A DNA stretch of 64,000 bases from an uncultured Gammaproteobacteria bacterium (lineage in GTDB: Bacteria > Pseudomonadota > Gammaproteobacteria > HK1): positions 2,781,001 to 2,845,000 of the forward strand of contig OY282353.1 in the NCBI GenBank assembly GCA_958295465.1, given 5' to 3'. Positions within the stretch are counted from its first letter, which is position 1, and every line of letters begins with the position of its first letter. This document shows positions 52,601 through 60,667 of the stretch, in pieces. A program made the translations under genes and the position numbers. The notes beneath the pieces were generated by a model that saw only the letters and a program-made list of their open reading frames with translations, did no database searches and was not told the DNA's origin.

Positions 52601-52762
52601 GTCCGCCCCCGGATAGCTGGCCGTCACCTGGACCTGGGGCGGGGCGATCTCGGGGAACTCCGCGACCGGGATCGAGCGGATGGCGATCAGCCCGGCGAGG
52701 ACGATCATGATGGAGATGACGAAGGCGAACTTCGGTCGGGCGATGAAGAATCCGGAGAACAT
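49616..52762 (-). CDS. Multidrug RND efflux pump (AcrB/MexB type, HAE1)
   Basis: Complete inner-membrane drug pump of 1048 residues. FFIARPKFAFVISIMIVLAG is TM1, IPVAEFPEIAPPQVQV the hallmark after it; IGVVVDDSIVVVENVQRI contains the two TM4 proton-relay aspartates and MLIGLASKNAILIVEFA is the second-half motif. No adaptor gene is adjacent, so adaptor and channel must come from elsewhere. Its 5' end (540-710 bp) is present twice more in the window, at 57.8 and 62.1 kb. The next gene upstream is higA. Confidence 0.93.
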   Translation of the reverse strand: MFSGFFIARPKFAFVISIMIVLAGLIAIRSIPVAEFPEIAPPQVQVTASYPGADAQVVQEAVAAPIEAEVNGVDGMLYMSSTSSNGGGYALTITFAVGTDPDLAAVNVQNRVAIAQSRLPQDVVRQGIITRKQSSNMLMVVNLTSPQGTRDGLFLSNYASIHLQDPLARLDGVGNVAQFGALDYGMRVWLDPNRLAALKLTATDVAGAIRAQNVQATAGELGAPPFGGGASSDGAPQFQYAVRARGRLASVEEFGNVVVRANADGSFVRLRDVARVELGSQVYNAVSKLNNRPAAMVAVYQSPGANALTVADAVHARLATLSQRFPPDVEYKVLYDTTAAVRASVREVVQTLFITFVLVVAVTFLFLADWRSTLIPTLAIPVSLIGAYAALYALGFSANMITLFATILAIGVVVDDSIVVVENVQRIMAETGQEARAATRQAMGEVTGPVVATTLVLLAVFVPVSFMPGITGALYKQFSVTICVAVVLSSVNALTLSPALCALLLKPPAAGARPGRFARMVGKVRDGYAGLVGRMIRRSGISMLLFAAFAGGAVFLFRAAPTGFLPLEDKGAFFVNVQLPAGASLARTEAAVERASAMVREVEGVTDVISVAGFSLLGGAASNSALIIPILAHWDERTAPGLRWYVILGEINRRLATLLEADAFAFPPPPITGVGTSGGIEAQLQDFAGRSPQDLAAALRALVFNANQDPALAGVFSTYAANVPQLFLDIDRDKAEALGVPVAEIFSVLQASLGSSYVNDFNLFGKVYRVIIQAEARYRNTVEDIGRLHVRNAAGDMIPLRALVADVETILGPLSISRYNQVQAAALSGSNRGGFSTGEAIRALEAVASRVLPEGYAIEWTGTSRQELEAGGLVVVVFALALVFAYLFLVAQYESWSTPVAVILSVVIAVFGALVPLVVLPFLDNNLYAQIGMVMLIGLASKNAILIVEFAKVRRDAGLPAAEAAVSAARLRFRAVMMTALSFILGVLPLVFASGAGAASRTSIGFVVLSGMVAATVVGVVFVPVLYWVVERVVGGRGDGEVAGAKPG

Positions 52763-52802
52763 GGCGGGCTATGCGGCGGGGGTGGAGGGCGCCCACATCT
52801 CG

Positions 52803-53102
52803 TCAGACCGCCTGACTCAGTGTCGAAGCCAGACGAATCCCATCCGTGAGCTTCTTCCTCTCTCCCGCAAGCTTGCGGAAGTCGCACTCCACCTGGATGC
52901 CGTGCCGGAACTCGTCGGATTGGCCGAAGAAGGCGCCAAAGCGAATGGACATGGCGGGGGTGATCGAGCGCCTCGCATGGACGATCTCGTTGATCGCGCG
53001 AGGGGCGACTCCAACGGCGCGGGCCATCGCGTTCTGCGAGATCCCCATCGGTTCGAGGTACTCCTTCACGAGGATCTCACCCGGTGTGATCGGGTTGTCC
53101 AT
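52803..53102 (-). CDS. higA: HigA-type antitoxin
   Basis: Xre-family DNA-binding antitoxin of 99 residues: [43 protein letters not shown] is the helix-turn-helix. In family members it neutralises the HigB RNase and represses the operon. Upstream, only the last ~18 codons of higB remain, so this antitoxin lost its toxin. Nearly identical to the copy at 62856-63155. Confidence 0.9.
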   Translation of the reverse strand: MDNPITPGEILVKEYLEPMGISQNAMARAVGVAPRAINEIVHARRSITPAMSIRFGAFFGQSDEFRHGIQVECDFRKLAGERKKLTDGIRLASTLSQAV

Positions 53103-53132
53103 GCGTATCTCCCATAACGTTACAGGTATACG

Positions 53133-53187
53133 TCAATGACAGTCCACGATGGCCACCTGGGCAGTCCCATCTTTGGTCCACCGAGTC
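53133..53187 (-). pseudogene. Remnant of higB (3' end only)
   Basis: The DNA matches the last ~18 codons of the intact higB at 63186 (the IVDYH-type C-terminus is altered to VIDCH-like sequence) and then diverges abruptly after TTTGGTCCACCGA. The start and core of the toxin are gone. Confidence 0.75.
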
Positions 53188-53205
53188 TCCCCGTGATCCT
53201 GGAGG

Positions 53206-53644
53206 TCAGCCTTCCTCTTTTCCGTGTGCCTCCCGATGCAGTCGGGCCGTCGCGTCGCGAGGCGTGACGATCGGGATGCCTTCAACATGGCGAAGAGCCA
53301 GCATGTCCCTCTTGTCTCCGGAAAACGATCAGATCCGCTTGGCCCGCGAGTCCGGTTGCCGGAATCGGGTTGTCCTTCGGGTCCGGCGACAGATCCATCT
53401 CCGGCAGCTCGGCAACTACCACGCCGACTGATTCCAGGCCGTGTAGCAGGTCGTCGGCCTCCGCGGACCGGATGTACGGTTTCAGGCGATCGCGACCCAG
53501 GACCTTCCTCAATTCCTCGATCTGGTAAACCGACGTGACCAGCGTACAGTCCCCGCGTTTGACGGCCGACGGCAAACGGCCGGGCGGCCCTTCCCTCGCG
53601 ATCAGTGCGCTTACGAGGACATTGGTGTCAAGAACGATCCGCAC
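53206..53644 (-). pseudogene. PIN-family toxin with frameshift in an A4 tract
   Basis: Starts MRIVLDTNVLVSALI, the first PIN strand with catalytic Asp, and continues to AGQADLIV. Thereafter the frame is wrong: deleting one A from AAAA at 53322-53325 (plus strand) restores SGDKRDMLALRHVEGIPIVTPRD, the usual C-terminal PIN sequence with its Gly-Asp, and extends the frame to a TGA at 53206-53208. As read, the protein ends after 120 residues with a scrambled tail. Corrected length of 145 fits the family. It overlaps the antitoxin gene by 17 bases. Confidence 0.8.
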
Positions 53645-53864
53645 GGGCCTGGGTCACGGCTTCGTCGGCGAGGGCCTGAGCCTCCTCGGCCGAGAGGCGC
53701 CTGTTCCGCTCCTGGATCGTTTCGACGGTCTCCCAGAAGATCACCTGTCGGACTGCTCGATCGACGAAATGGGACAGATCGCCTTTCCTGCCGCCGGTCC
53801 GGGCGAGATAGCTCCGAACCGTGCGGTCGGTGTCCTCCGATATGACGACGTTCCATCGGGCCAT
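53628..53864 (-). CDS. Antitoxin of the PIN toxin (CopG/RHH-like)
   Basis: A 78-residue protein, MARWNVVISEDTDRTVRSYLARTG ... LSHFVDRAVRQVIFWETVETIQERN, with ribbon-helix-helix spacing and a charged helical tail ending QARADRS. Its 3' end overlaps the start of the PIN toxin gene, so toxin synthesis is coupled to it. The same sequence resumes at the right edge of the window (63910-64000). Confidence 0.8.
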   Translation of the reverse strand: MARWNVVISEDTDRTVRSYLARTGGRKGDLSHFVDRAVRQVIFWETVETIQERNRRLSAEEAQALADEAVTQARADRS

Positions 53865-54240
53865 GACTGGCCTCCGGTCAGGTGTTCATGCGCCTATGCG
53901 CATGGTGGATGCTCCGCTTTCATGTGTCGACCCTCTGTTCGAGGCATCGCCATGGCGTCTCCTCCGGCACCCTCGCGACGCGTCACGCTTCCCGGGTCGC
54001 ATCGTCGTCGATCCGGCGCCGGCAGCGTTCCGCTGACGACGATCAGGGCGTCCCGGTCCGCCGCCCGTATCGCCGGGAGGCCGCAGCCCGATCATCGAGC
54101 GCACTTCATCCGATCAGGATGTACTCCGGTCCGCCAGCCGTCCAGTCTCCCCACGTGAGGGAGTGTGGAACGGCGTCGCCGCAGGAGGCCGTTGTCTGGC
54201 TGCGGTCCGCTCATGGTCTGGTGAAAGGTCACGATCGGGG
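53865..54240. other. Non-coding stretch with a duplicated upstream flank
   Basis: No gene is recognised. The last ~80 bases (54160-54240) match the sequence before the GIY-YIG-like gene at 46966-47047 (shared blocks such as TGTCTGGCTGCGG and ATCGGGGATGA), so a promoter region was duplicated together with the gene start. Confidence 0.6.
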
Positions 54241-54495
54241 ATGACCCGCATCATGTCACGCAATACGACCCGAAGCGCTGCCCATCTGAAGCGGTTCTAC
54301 GATCTCCTCTCTGTCTTGGAGCACAGGATCGGCGGTCCGCGCAGGTTGGTGAACTGTTCAGGCCGCATGGACTGGCCATGTCGCGGCGTTTACTTATTTC
54401 GAGAAACGGGAGCGAAGCGGTAGCGGAAGCGGCCCCGCGTCGTTCGGATCGGCGCCCATACGCTCAAGCCGGGCGCCGGGACGCGACTGAATGGA
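54241..54495 (+). pseudogene. Broken duplicate of the GIY-YIG-like gene at 47048
   Basis: The first ~58 codons (MSRNTTRSAAHLKRFYDLLSVLEH ... WPCRGVYLFRETGA) match the gene at 47048 well, then a stop occurs at 54421-54423. DNA similarity continues to roughly 54495 in another frame (RSDRRPYAQAG region) and is then lost. About two thirds of the gene, including the putative late catalytic positions, is absent. Confidence 0.75.
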
Positions 54496-54787
54496 GATAC
54501 CTCCAAGGCCAAGGGGGAGTTGAAGATGGTGCATTCTATCTCAAGTCCAACCGCGTGGGTTCCCTCCCACCAGTGGGGTTGGTGTATCCTTGGCCAACGA
54601 CGAACCGACAGGATTGGACGACTGCCATAATGCTGACCAAGAAATTCTTTCCCCAATTCGGATTCCTGGACCGCGACACCACATCGGACCAGAAAGGGAC
54701 CGCCCCGTGTGGGAGACCAGCGACGGAAATGCACCGTTGGGTGGAGCTATACCTTGGAAAATCCTGTGCGCCGGAGTTCCGCATGTG
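54496..54787. other. Gap before the DUF7662-GIY-YIG gene
   Basis: About 290 bases of medium GC content. Frames on both strands pass through but show no family features. May carry the promoter of the next gene. Confidence 0.4.
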
Positions 54788-55627
54788 ATGGCTGGCAGCT
54801 ATCAACGTCTCCGCCAGTATCTCGAAGCACTGAGAGGGAATGAGTGGCGGGCCACGTTTGATCAGATCGAGAAGGTAATCGGCGCCGACTTGCCACCCTC
54901 GGCGAGAAAATACCCCGCGTGGTGGTCAAACACAATCAGCCACAGCCAGGCACTTGCCTGGATGAAGGCCGGCTGGATCACTCGTAATGTGATTTTTGCC
55001 GAACGAAGCGTAGTGTTTGAGCGCAAGTCTCGTGGTTCGCTGCCGGATATTGAAAGCAAGCGTCAAGTTCTGCGAAGACGTGGCATGAGGGGTCGCGGCT
55101 CGAATAGTGGTTCGACGGGTCACTCACCGCCACAGCCAATGCCTGCGGATGCCCATATACTTGTATTGCTCGCTCAACCCTTCGTCTGGGTTGCCCGTAT
55201 TCAGCCGGAGACTCGGAAGGACGGTGCCCCGTGGACGGACATGCTACAGAAACGTTACGCCAACGCAGCACAAGAACGGCTAAACCGACATGGAGCGGGT
55301 CCGTTTTGCCGCTTTGATGTAGACGGCTTACCTGACATTTCCGGCATCTACGCCGTAACCCTGAACGGAAGATTGACCTACGTTGGGATAGCAAACAATC
55401 TCAAGCAGCGCTGGGGACCGCAGGGATACGGTCGTATCTCGCCTCGGAACTGCTATGTGGATGGTCAATCTACGAACTGCAAGATCAACCATGTCATTCT
55501 GCAAGCAGTGCAGCAAGAGCAAATCGTAGATCTGTGGATCCATGAAATGGAAGGGCCGCGCGCCTTGGAAAAGCACCTAATCCACGAACTCGATCCTCCT
55601 TGGAATGATCAAGGCTGCACTTCGTAG
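54788..55627 (+). CDS. DUF7662-like / GIY-YIG nuclease fusion protein
   Basis: A 279-residue protein of two parts. Residues 1-80 (YQRLRQYLEALRGNEWRATFDQIEKVIG, then LPPSARKYPAWWSN and AWMKAGWIT) look like a DUF7662 domain. Residues 184-275 are a GIY-YIG domain: G186-I-Y188, Y198-V-G200, Arg208, Glu261 and Asn273 all stand where the catalytic set is expected. The ATG at 54788 begins the DUF7662 part directly; the longer frame from 54590 adds unrelated residues. Likely a DNA-cleaving protein; DUF7662 is of unknown function and may bind DNA. Lower GC than the neighbours. Confidence 0.75.
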   Translation: MAGSYQRLRQYLEALRGNEWRATFDQIEKVIGADLPPSARKYPAWWSNTISHSQALAWMKAGWITRNVIFAERSVVFERKSRGSLPDIESKRQVLRRRGMRGRGSNSGSTGHSPPQPMPADAHILVLLAQPFVWVARIQPETRKDGAPWTDMLQKRYANAAQERLNRHGAGPFCRFDVDGLPDISGIYAVTLNGRLTYVGIANNLKQRWGPQGYGRISPRNCYVDGQSTNCKINHVILQAVQQEQIVDLWIHEMEGPRALEKHLIHELDPPWNDQGCTS

Positions 55628-55774
55628 TGCATCACAGACTTATAGATGCAAAGAAATCACCACGTGCAATTGATTGCCAGATTACTTGTCCAACTTAGAG
55701 GATTTTAGTTCCTGATTACCACTCAAGCTAAGTTTAACTTCAGCAAATGCTGCTTAGGAACGATGGTAATCAAA

Positions 55775-55830
55775 TTGATCATTGACCCGGATGGAGTGCA
55801 AGCCTGACATATTGCACGGAGCGCCGGGTT
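55775..55830. pseudogene. Short higB-like and flanking remnants
   Basis: GATCATTGACCCGGATGGAGTGC followed by AAGCCTGACA is close to part of higB at 63257-63285, and the next bases CGGGTTGTTTCGCCTGT match 63549-63565. The intervening ~270 bases are missing, so this is a deletion remnant of the same locus. Nothing else is seen in 55628-55891. Confidence 0.6.
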
Positions 55831-55891
55831 GTTTCGCCTGTTCTCGAAGGACACCTACGCCGTGCCGGGTTGCGGGCGGCTGGCCCAGACA

Positions 55892-56668
55892 TCATCTATC
55901 GGTGGATTGCGAACCGCCCGACGTCGGGTTCGCTTCTCCCGAGCGGTAGCCAGCCACTACCGCGACCATGCTTCCCCTTCCTTGAAACTTTGGCCGGAGC
56001 TCGACGCCGTGGGTCGCTAAAGTTTCGACCAATCTGTCGATGGAGCGATGGAATCTCTGAATTGCCGGATCTTTTTGTGCGTCAACAGCCACGATCAGAT
56101 TGCTGTCCAGCCGGATGCAACTCAAAATGTCGGTGAAGTTATCGATGGCATCTTCCTGATCTGACGTTTGGACCAGGACGTGTCCGAAGCTCACGATCAC
56201 ATCAGCGGGCGGTCCACCCTGCATGACCTGAGAGATCAACTCATCCAGGTCACTGGTTGCGCCCAGATGAACACCCGTCTCGAACTCACGCCAAATTAAA
56301 TCGGCCAATCCGACCATCGCCGGGGATTGGTCATATGCGTACAATTCGATTGCTATTTCCGGCTCTCGGTCCCTGAAGTAGTCGTGAACAACCCAAGAAA
56401 ACAAGCCTGGACCACATCCGACGTCCACATGAACTATTGTCGAGGTCTTCCGGCGACCACCGTAGTCCCTGACCAAGTCTTCCAACGCCCGCATATATCG
56501 CTTGTATCGATAGTGCTCAACGGTGTCTCCCTCGTAAAGATAGCGGGCCGCGTAGTCGATGCAGCGAGACAGGGTTGCGTCCCTCAGGATCACATGATCG
56601 CCGCTTTCTCGGCCGAACCGAGACGCCATGCGGTCGATGACGCTGACGTACCGATCTCGAATCAACAT
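55892..56668 (-). CDS. Class I SAM-dependent methyltransferase
   Basis: A 258-residue protein with the Rossmann motif I VDVGCGPGLF at 81-90, motif II acidic end in YAYDQSP, and a later PADVIVSFGHVLVQ strand typical of class I methyltransferases. The substrate is not evident: there is no DPPY- or tRNA-binding motif. The start lies three bases after the stop of alkB, so the two form one operon and probably act on the same or linked substrate. Confidence 0.8.
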   Translation of the reverse strand: MLIRDRYVSVIDRMASRFGRESGDHVILRDATLSRCIDYAARYLYEGDTVEHYRYKRYMRALEDLVRDYGGRRKTSTIVHVDVGCGPGLFSWVVHDYFRDREPEIAIELYAYDQSPAMVGLADLIWREFETGVHLGATSDLDELISQVMQGGPPADVIVSFGHVLVQTSDQEDAIDNFTDILSCIRLDSNLIVAVDAQKDPAIQRFHRSIDRLVETLATHGVELRPKFQGRGSMVAVVAGYRSGEANPTSGGSQSTDR

Positions 56669-56671
56669 GCG

Positions 56672-57346
56672 TCACACTCTACCGGTAAGCTGTACAGTCC
56701 GGAAAGTCAGGGACAGCCGCCGCTTCCGAGGTCTTCGCCGAATTGAACCAACGGACTCGGATTTGCGCTTGGCGATGCCGTGGAGCCAGCGATTTCTGGC
56801 CGCCCCCGTGAGGACCAAGGCGGAACCACGCGCCAACAGCAATTGCGCCTTCTCTTTTCCACCCACGATGCGGAAGTCCATCGTCCAGTCGTCGCCCAGG
56901 GACACGGTAGCGACGGTCGGGCCAAAGCAATGCCTGTCCACATGCATCGCAATGCCTTGTCCCGGCTCATACTCGTTCACTATGGCCTGGTTTGGCAGGT
57001 TGTGAAACTTCCCCGTGCGTCCATGCAGCAAGGCGGCAATCTCTGCCAGCCAATCGGGCAACGATCCGATTCGCATGCCACGGTCTATCGTTCGAGCACG
57101 GTAGTCGTAGCGCCATCCGTAGTGTTGAACCCGTCGCTCCAGATCCGTCAACCACGCCGACTCGTCGATTTGCCTGATTGCACTCCTTTGCTGCTGATCG
57201 TCCAGGAACGCGGGGAAGTAGCGCAAGCCGGGAATGTCGGGAACATGGGGTTGCATCAGGACATTCCCGACGACGTCCACACCAAGCGATGACCCGTTCT
57301 CAGGCGAAAAATCGAACACGCCTTGATCGACTGCCGGCGACCTCAT
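56672..57346 (-). CDS. AlkB-like 2-oxoglutarate/Fe(II) dioxygenase
   Basis: Oxidative demethylase or hydroxylase of nucleic acid bases. His135-x-Asp137 (MHVDRH) and His189 (RWLHGI) are the iron ligands; Arg210 and Arg216 in RRLSLTFR bind 2-oxoglutarate. NEYEPGQGIAMHVD and the preceding YGWRYDYRAR correspond to the AlkB/ALKBH8 type rather than E. coli AlkB. 224 residues, complete. First gene of a two-gene operon with a methyltransferase. Confidence 0.9.
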   Translation of the reverse strand: MRSPAVDQGVFDFSPENGSSLGVDVVGNVLMQPHVPDIPGLRYFPAFLDDQQQRSAIRQIDESAWLTDLERRVQHYGWRYDYRARTIDRGMRIGSLPDWLAEIAALLHGRTGKFHNLPNQAIVNEYEPGQGIAMHVDRHCFGPTVATVSLGDDWTMDFRIVGGKEKAQLLLARGSALVLTGAARNRWLHGIAKRKSESVGSIRRRPRKRRLSLTFRTVQLTGRV

Positions 57347-57754
57347 CGCGGTCTCCTCTTATTCGCGGTTGGTTGCATTGGCCAAACACCTCAACAGATT
57401 CGATGCCTCAACCGCGCCTTGCGCATCGACATCGAACGCCGTCCCTTATGCACTGGGCGACTACGCGTCATCGCCTGCATCGGGACCCCTTACGTCATCT
57501 ACGCCATCCTCCCCTGTCTCACCACCAGCGTACCACTGTCCACCACACCGGGCCTCGTACACCCCCTCACCCCGACTGCCGATGCAAAATGGGCACCTTC
57601 GCGTTCCGCTTGCCCCATCCTCGCCGCTTGCCTCCGGCTCGCGAGGGCCTGCCTTTTACAGACCCCAAGGCGTCACGGTGGCAGAGAAAGTCCGCCATTA
57701 GTTCGTCCCTTGACCCACCGAACGGATTCGACCATACCACCATGATACTTCGCC
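57347..57754. other. Non-coding stretch between alkB and the RND fragment
   Basis: 408 bases without a credible gene. ACCATACCACCATGATACT at 57734-57752 nearly recurs at 61966-61984, also shortly before an RND fragment, so it may mark the edge of the duplicated segment. Otherwise nothing is recognised. Confidence 0.45.
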
Positions 57755-57756
57755 CG

Positions 57757-58298
57757 ACCCCGAACTGCGCCACGTTCCCCACCCCCTTGAGCCGGGCCAG
57801 CGGGTCCTGGAGATGGATCGAGGCGTAGTTGCTCAGGAACAGCCCGTCGCGCGTCCCTTGCGGCGAGATCAGGTTCACCACCATCAGCATGTTCGAGGAC
57901 TGCTTGCGGGTGATGATCCCCTGACGGACCACGTCCTGCGGCAGCCGGGGCTGCGCGATGGCCACCCGGTTCTGCACGTTGACCGCGGCGAGGTCGGGGT
58001 CGGTGCCCACCGCGAAGGTGACGGTCAGCGCGTAGCCGCCACCGTTGGAGCTGGTCGAGGGCATGTAGAGCATGCCGTCGACGCCGTTGACCTCGGCCTC
58101 GATGGGCGCGGCCACCGCCTCCTGCACCACCTGGGCGTCCGCCCCCGGATAGCTGGCCGTCACCTGGACCTGGGGCGGGGCGATCTCGGGGAACTCCGCG
58201 GCCGGGATCGAGCGGATGGCGATCAGCCCGGCGAGGACGATCACGATGGAAATGACGAAGGCGAACTTCGGTCGGGCGATGAAGAATCCGGAGAACAT
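57757..58298 (-). pseudogene. 5' fragment of the RND efflux pump gene (second copy)
   Basis: The first ~180 codons of the pump at 49616-52762 (MFSGFFIARPKFAF through VGNVAQFG) are present with very few changes, then unrelated sequence follows. Only TM1 and part of the first periplasmic domain are encoded, so the product cannot pump. Upstream, the short flank up to GGGGTGGAGGGCGC is shared with the full copy, but higA is absent. Confidence 0.92.
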
Positions 58299-58799
58299 GG
58301 CGGGCTATGCGGCGGGGGTGGAGGGCGCGGAGTCAGATACGGGAAGCGCGGGGGCGTCTGCTGGCTGGCCGTCACCAAGGAGTACGCAGGGCGGCGCGGG
58401 CGCGGCTCTGGCACCGGTGCTCGGCTGCGGATTCATCGTCCCTCGGCCCCAGGCGGACTCGACCGGGCCGATCCCCATGCCGACCAACCGGCCAAGTGGT
58501 TTCCCACGACCATCGAGTCAATGTCGCACACTCCACGGCTCCGAGTGCTCTTGACCGCCTGCTATCCATATCATATCGTGAACAGTAGGCCCATGAGCGT
58601 TGACGATCGGTCGGGGTGGCAGTCGGGGGCGTCCAAATGCCAACCGCGCGAGCGCTGATTGGGCTGACAGCTCTCGGTGCAGTTCCGGCGCTATGACAAG
58701 ATTATGCGCCGATACATCGAGGAGCACGACTCGATCTCTCGGGAGGAAGCGGTGGGACTCCGTACCACGAACCCCGAATCCATTATCCAATATTGCTAG
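58299..58799. other. Non-coding stretch before the DUF5677-like gene
   Basis: About 500 bases. The frame around 58680-58760 could encode QFRRYDKIMRRYIEEHDS, which looks like a helical piece of some gene, but there is no start or end; probably a remnant. GC content falls sharply at about 58795, marking the edge of the AT-rich insert. Confidence 0.45.
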
Positions 58800-58808
58800 T
58801 TGGAGAAC

Positions 58809-59753
58809 ATGCCCACTATGAAAAAATCACCTGAGGAAAAATCTAAGGAGCTTTCTTCTAAGCTGGATCCGTTAAGATCTTTTGTGGAAAGGACTTCTGT
58901 CGTTCGATTTCCTATGAGAAAACTGTTTTCGACATGCTTGAAAGCTTCATTTATCAGTACGTTTGAATTAGTTGATTTCGTGTCAAAACAAAATTCTGAT
59001 GTTGCATTTTTCCTTCCGCCTGCACTAAGGCGACCCACTGAGGATGTTATATTTTTTCGATTTCTATCAAAATTACCTCATGAAGAACGTGAAAAATTCA
59101 TAAGAGATATGATGGTTCTCGGAACTGCAAATAATTTGAAATGGCAAAGATCATTTTTCGAAAAATTCCGACCATTTCAGCCTGTTTTTAGAAGAGAAAT
59201 TATTGACATAGCTCAAATTGAAGATACTGTCCAGTCTTTCTGGAGAAAGAATGGTTGGCTAAAGTTTCGAATTAACACTAAGCTACACCCACCAGTCAGA
59301 CAAATTGCTGAAAAATCCGATCCAAGGTTGTTGGATATAGTATATGATTTCATATATCGCCTTACATCAGGTACAGTTCACTTTAATCCCCAAATACTCT
59401 CCCGATTAGGTTGGGGTAGTACACTCAAAGAAATAGTAGTCAGTCCTGTCAACATGGGTCCTTATTATCTCGCAGTTAGCCAGATATATGGGAGTTTTAT
59501 TTTTTGTTTATATTTCGAATTTTTCAGTCGATTCTTGAAACCAAATAGAGAGGAGAAAGAGGCAATAAAAGAACTTAGAAAACATCTGCTAAGCATATTC
59601 CGATGGCCAGAAATAGTCACATATGAAGAAATGAACACCCCAATACCAAATCCTGAGTTATGGCCAACGGCTCTTATACATAGACTATATTCTATCATTA
59701 TGGAGAAAGGTTTCATCTCTGGTGCAAATAGTATACTAAAGGAGGGTTCGTAA
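58809..59753 (+). CDS. DUF5677-like protein on an AT-rich insert
   Basis: A 314-residue protein with codon use rich in A/T, unlike everything around it, indicating recent transfer. The motif IYRLTSGTVHFNP (Tyr...Ser...His) is typical of DUF5677, a family found in mobile and defence-linked contexts without known activity. No signal peptide or transmembrane segment is obvious. GGAG just upstream supports a start at 58809; ATGs at 58818 or a TTG at 58800 are alternatives. It lies next to a restriction-modification pair. Confidence 0.7.
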   Translation: MPTMKKSPEEKSKELSSKLDPLRSFVERTSVVRFPMRKLFSTCLKASFISTFELVDFVSKQNSDVAFFLPPALRRPTEDVIFFRFLSKLPHEEREKFIRDMMVLGTANNLKWQRSFFEKFRPFQPVFRREIIDIAQIEDTVQSFWRKNGWLKFRINTKLHPPVRQIAEKSDPRLLDIVYDFIYRLTSGTVHFNPQILSRLGWGSTLKEIVVSPVNMGPYYLAVSQIYGSFIFCLYFEFFSRFLKPNREEKEAIKELRKHLLSIFRWPEIVTYEEMNTPIPNPELWPTALIHRLYSIIMEKGFISGANSILKEGS

Positions 59754-59800
59754 TTATAAATTCTTGAAATTACAAAATGCCTCTCGCTCCGGCGCTTCAG

Positions 59801-60667
59801 TCACCGGAACAAAGCGTTACTCAATGTAAACAGAGTGTGACTTGATATTTTCGTTTCAAGCCTCTGAACAATCTGTTCAAGATCGATATTCGCTTCCGCC
59901 TGGAGTCCCAAGCAAGCCGCGATGCCTTTGGAATCCGTGCTGAAACGAGAATCGAGCTGCAATGAATAGGAACAATCCCCTTTTCGGTTCATATGATACG
60001 AGTGGATTTGCATGGGATCACCGAGTCTCGCGTCACTGAAATGAGAAAATTGGAAGTTTTTGCGTAGATACTCCAGCAGGGAGTCTTGAATTACGAGTGT
60101 CAAGTGCTTGTTAATGGCTTCGAAGATCTGGATTTTGTGGTGAAGCTGGATCAGAATCGTCTTGGCCGTCATCTTCCAGTTCATACCGTAAGTCTTGTAC
60201 GGCGGAGGATCCTCCCGAACGCCATACACACCGACTTTCCGGAGAAACCGTTGTCGTGCTGGCCATACCGTGCCGGTAGTATCCAACGTTTGCAATTCCA
60301 TTCCAACGAAATCCTTCACTTTTCCGTCACGGACAGAGACAAGGAAATAGTCGACACTCCCACCCGGTACCCATACCTCCGGCACGATGTGGAGCTCGTT
60401 TCCAGGATCGTGCGTGGAAAGGAGGTGCAAACAGTCGACGAATATCTGCCTTCGCTCCAGCAGTCGGAAGGGACAAATCACGAGAGGTCGCTTGGCTCTG
60501 CCGTAGAATACCGAACATGTGCCTATGGCGATTTCGGGCTGGCTCTTTCTGATTTTCATGCACTTGCGGTCGAGGAAAGGGCACCACTGGCGATCGACAA
60601 TGGCACCCCACTCCGTGCCCTGATCGTCCAGAGTGGTTTTCCCGAAAAGCTCGATCACGTCGCTCAT
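59801..60667 (-). CDS. NotI-family type II restriction endonuclease
   Basis: Predicted site-specific DNase of 288 residues. Cys29, Cys36, Cys51 and Cys65 may form the metal-binding Cys4 site found in NotI. The PD-(D/E)XK variant core is visible as Asp106 (GSVDYF) and Glu124-x-Gln126 (GMELQTLDTTGT), the latter block being characteristic of NotI relatives. Its start overlaps the methyltransferase stop by four bases, so methylase is made first. Recognition sequence unknown. Confidence 0.85.
   Translation of the reverse strand: MSDVIELFGKTTLDDQGTEWGAIVDRQWCPFLDRKCMKIRKSQPEIAIGTCSVFYGRAKRPLVICPFRLLERRQIFVDCLHLLSTHDPGNELHIVPEVWVPGGSVDYFLVSVRDGKVKDFVGMELQTLDTTGTVWPARQRFLRKVGVYGVREDPPPYKTYGMNWKMTAKTILIQLHHKIQIFEAINKHLTLVIQDSLLEYLRKNFQFSHFSDARLGDPMQIHSYHMNRKGDCSYSLQLDSRFSTDSKGIAACLGLQAEANIDLEQIVQRLETKISSHTLFTLSNALFR

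Noticed and set aside
50864..52849. 661-codon plus-strand ORF opposite the multidrug RND pump
   Set aside because: Antisense shadow rich in His, Arg, Asp and Gly; the RND gene is clear on the other strand.
54378..54788. 136-codon ORF before the DUF7662-GIY-YIG gene
   Set aside because: Its first part is an out-of-frame reading of the decayed GIY-YIG duplicate; the rest has no recognisable features.
57323..57745. 140-codon ORF after alkB
   Set aside because: No start signal, no family resemblance and a composition consistent with non-coding DNA.
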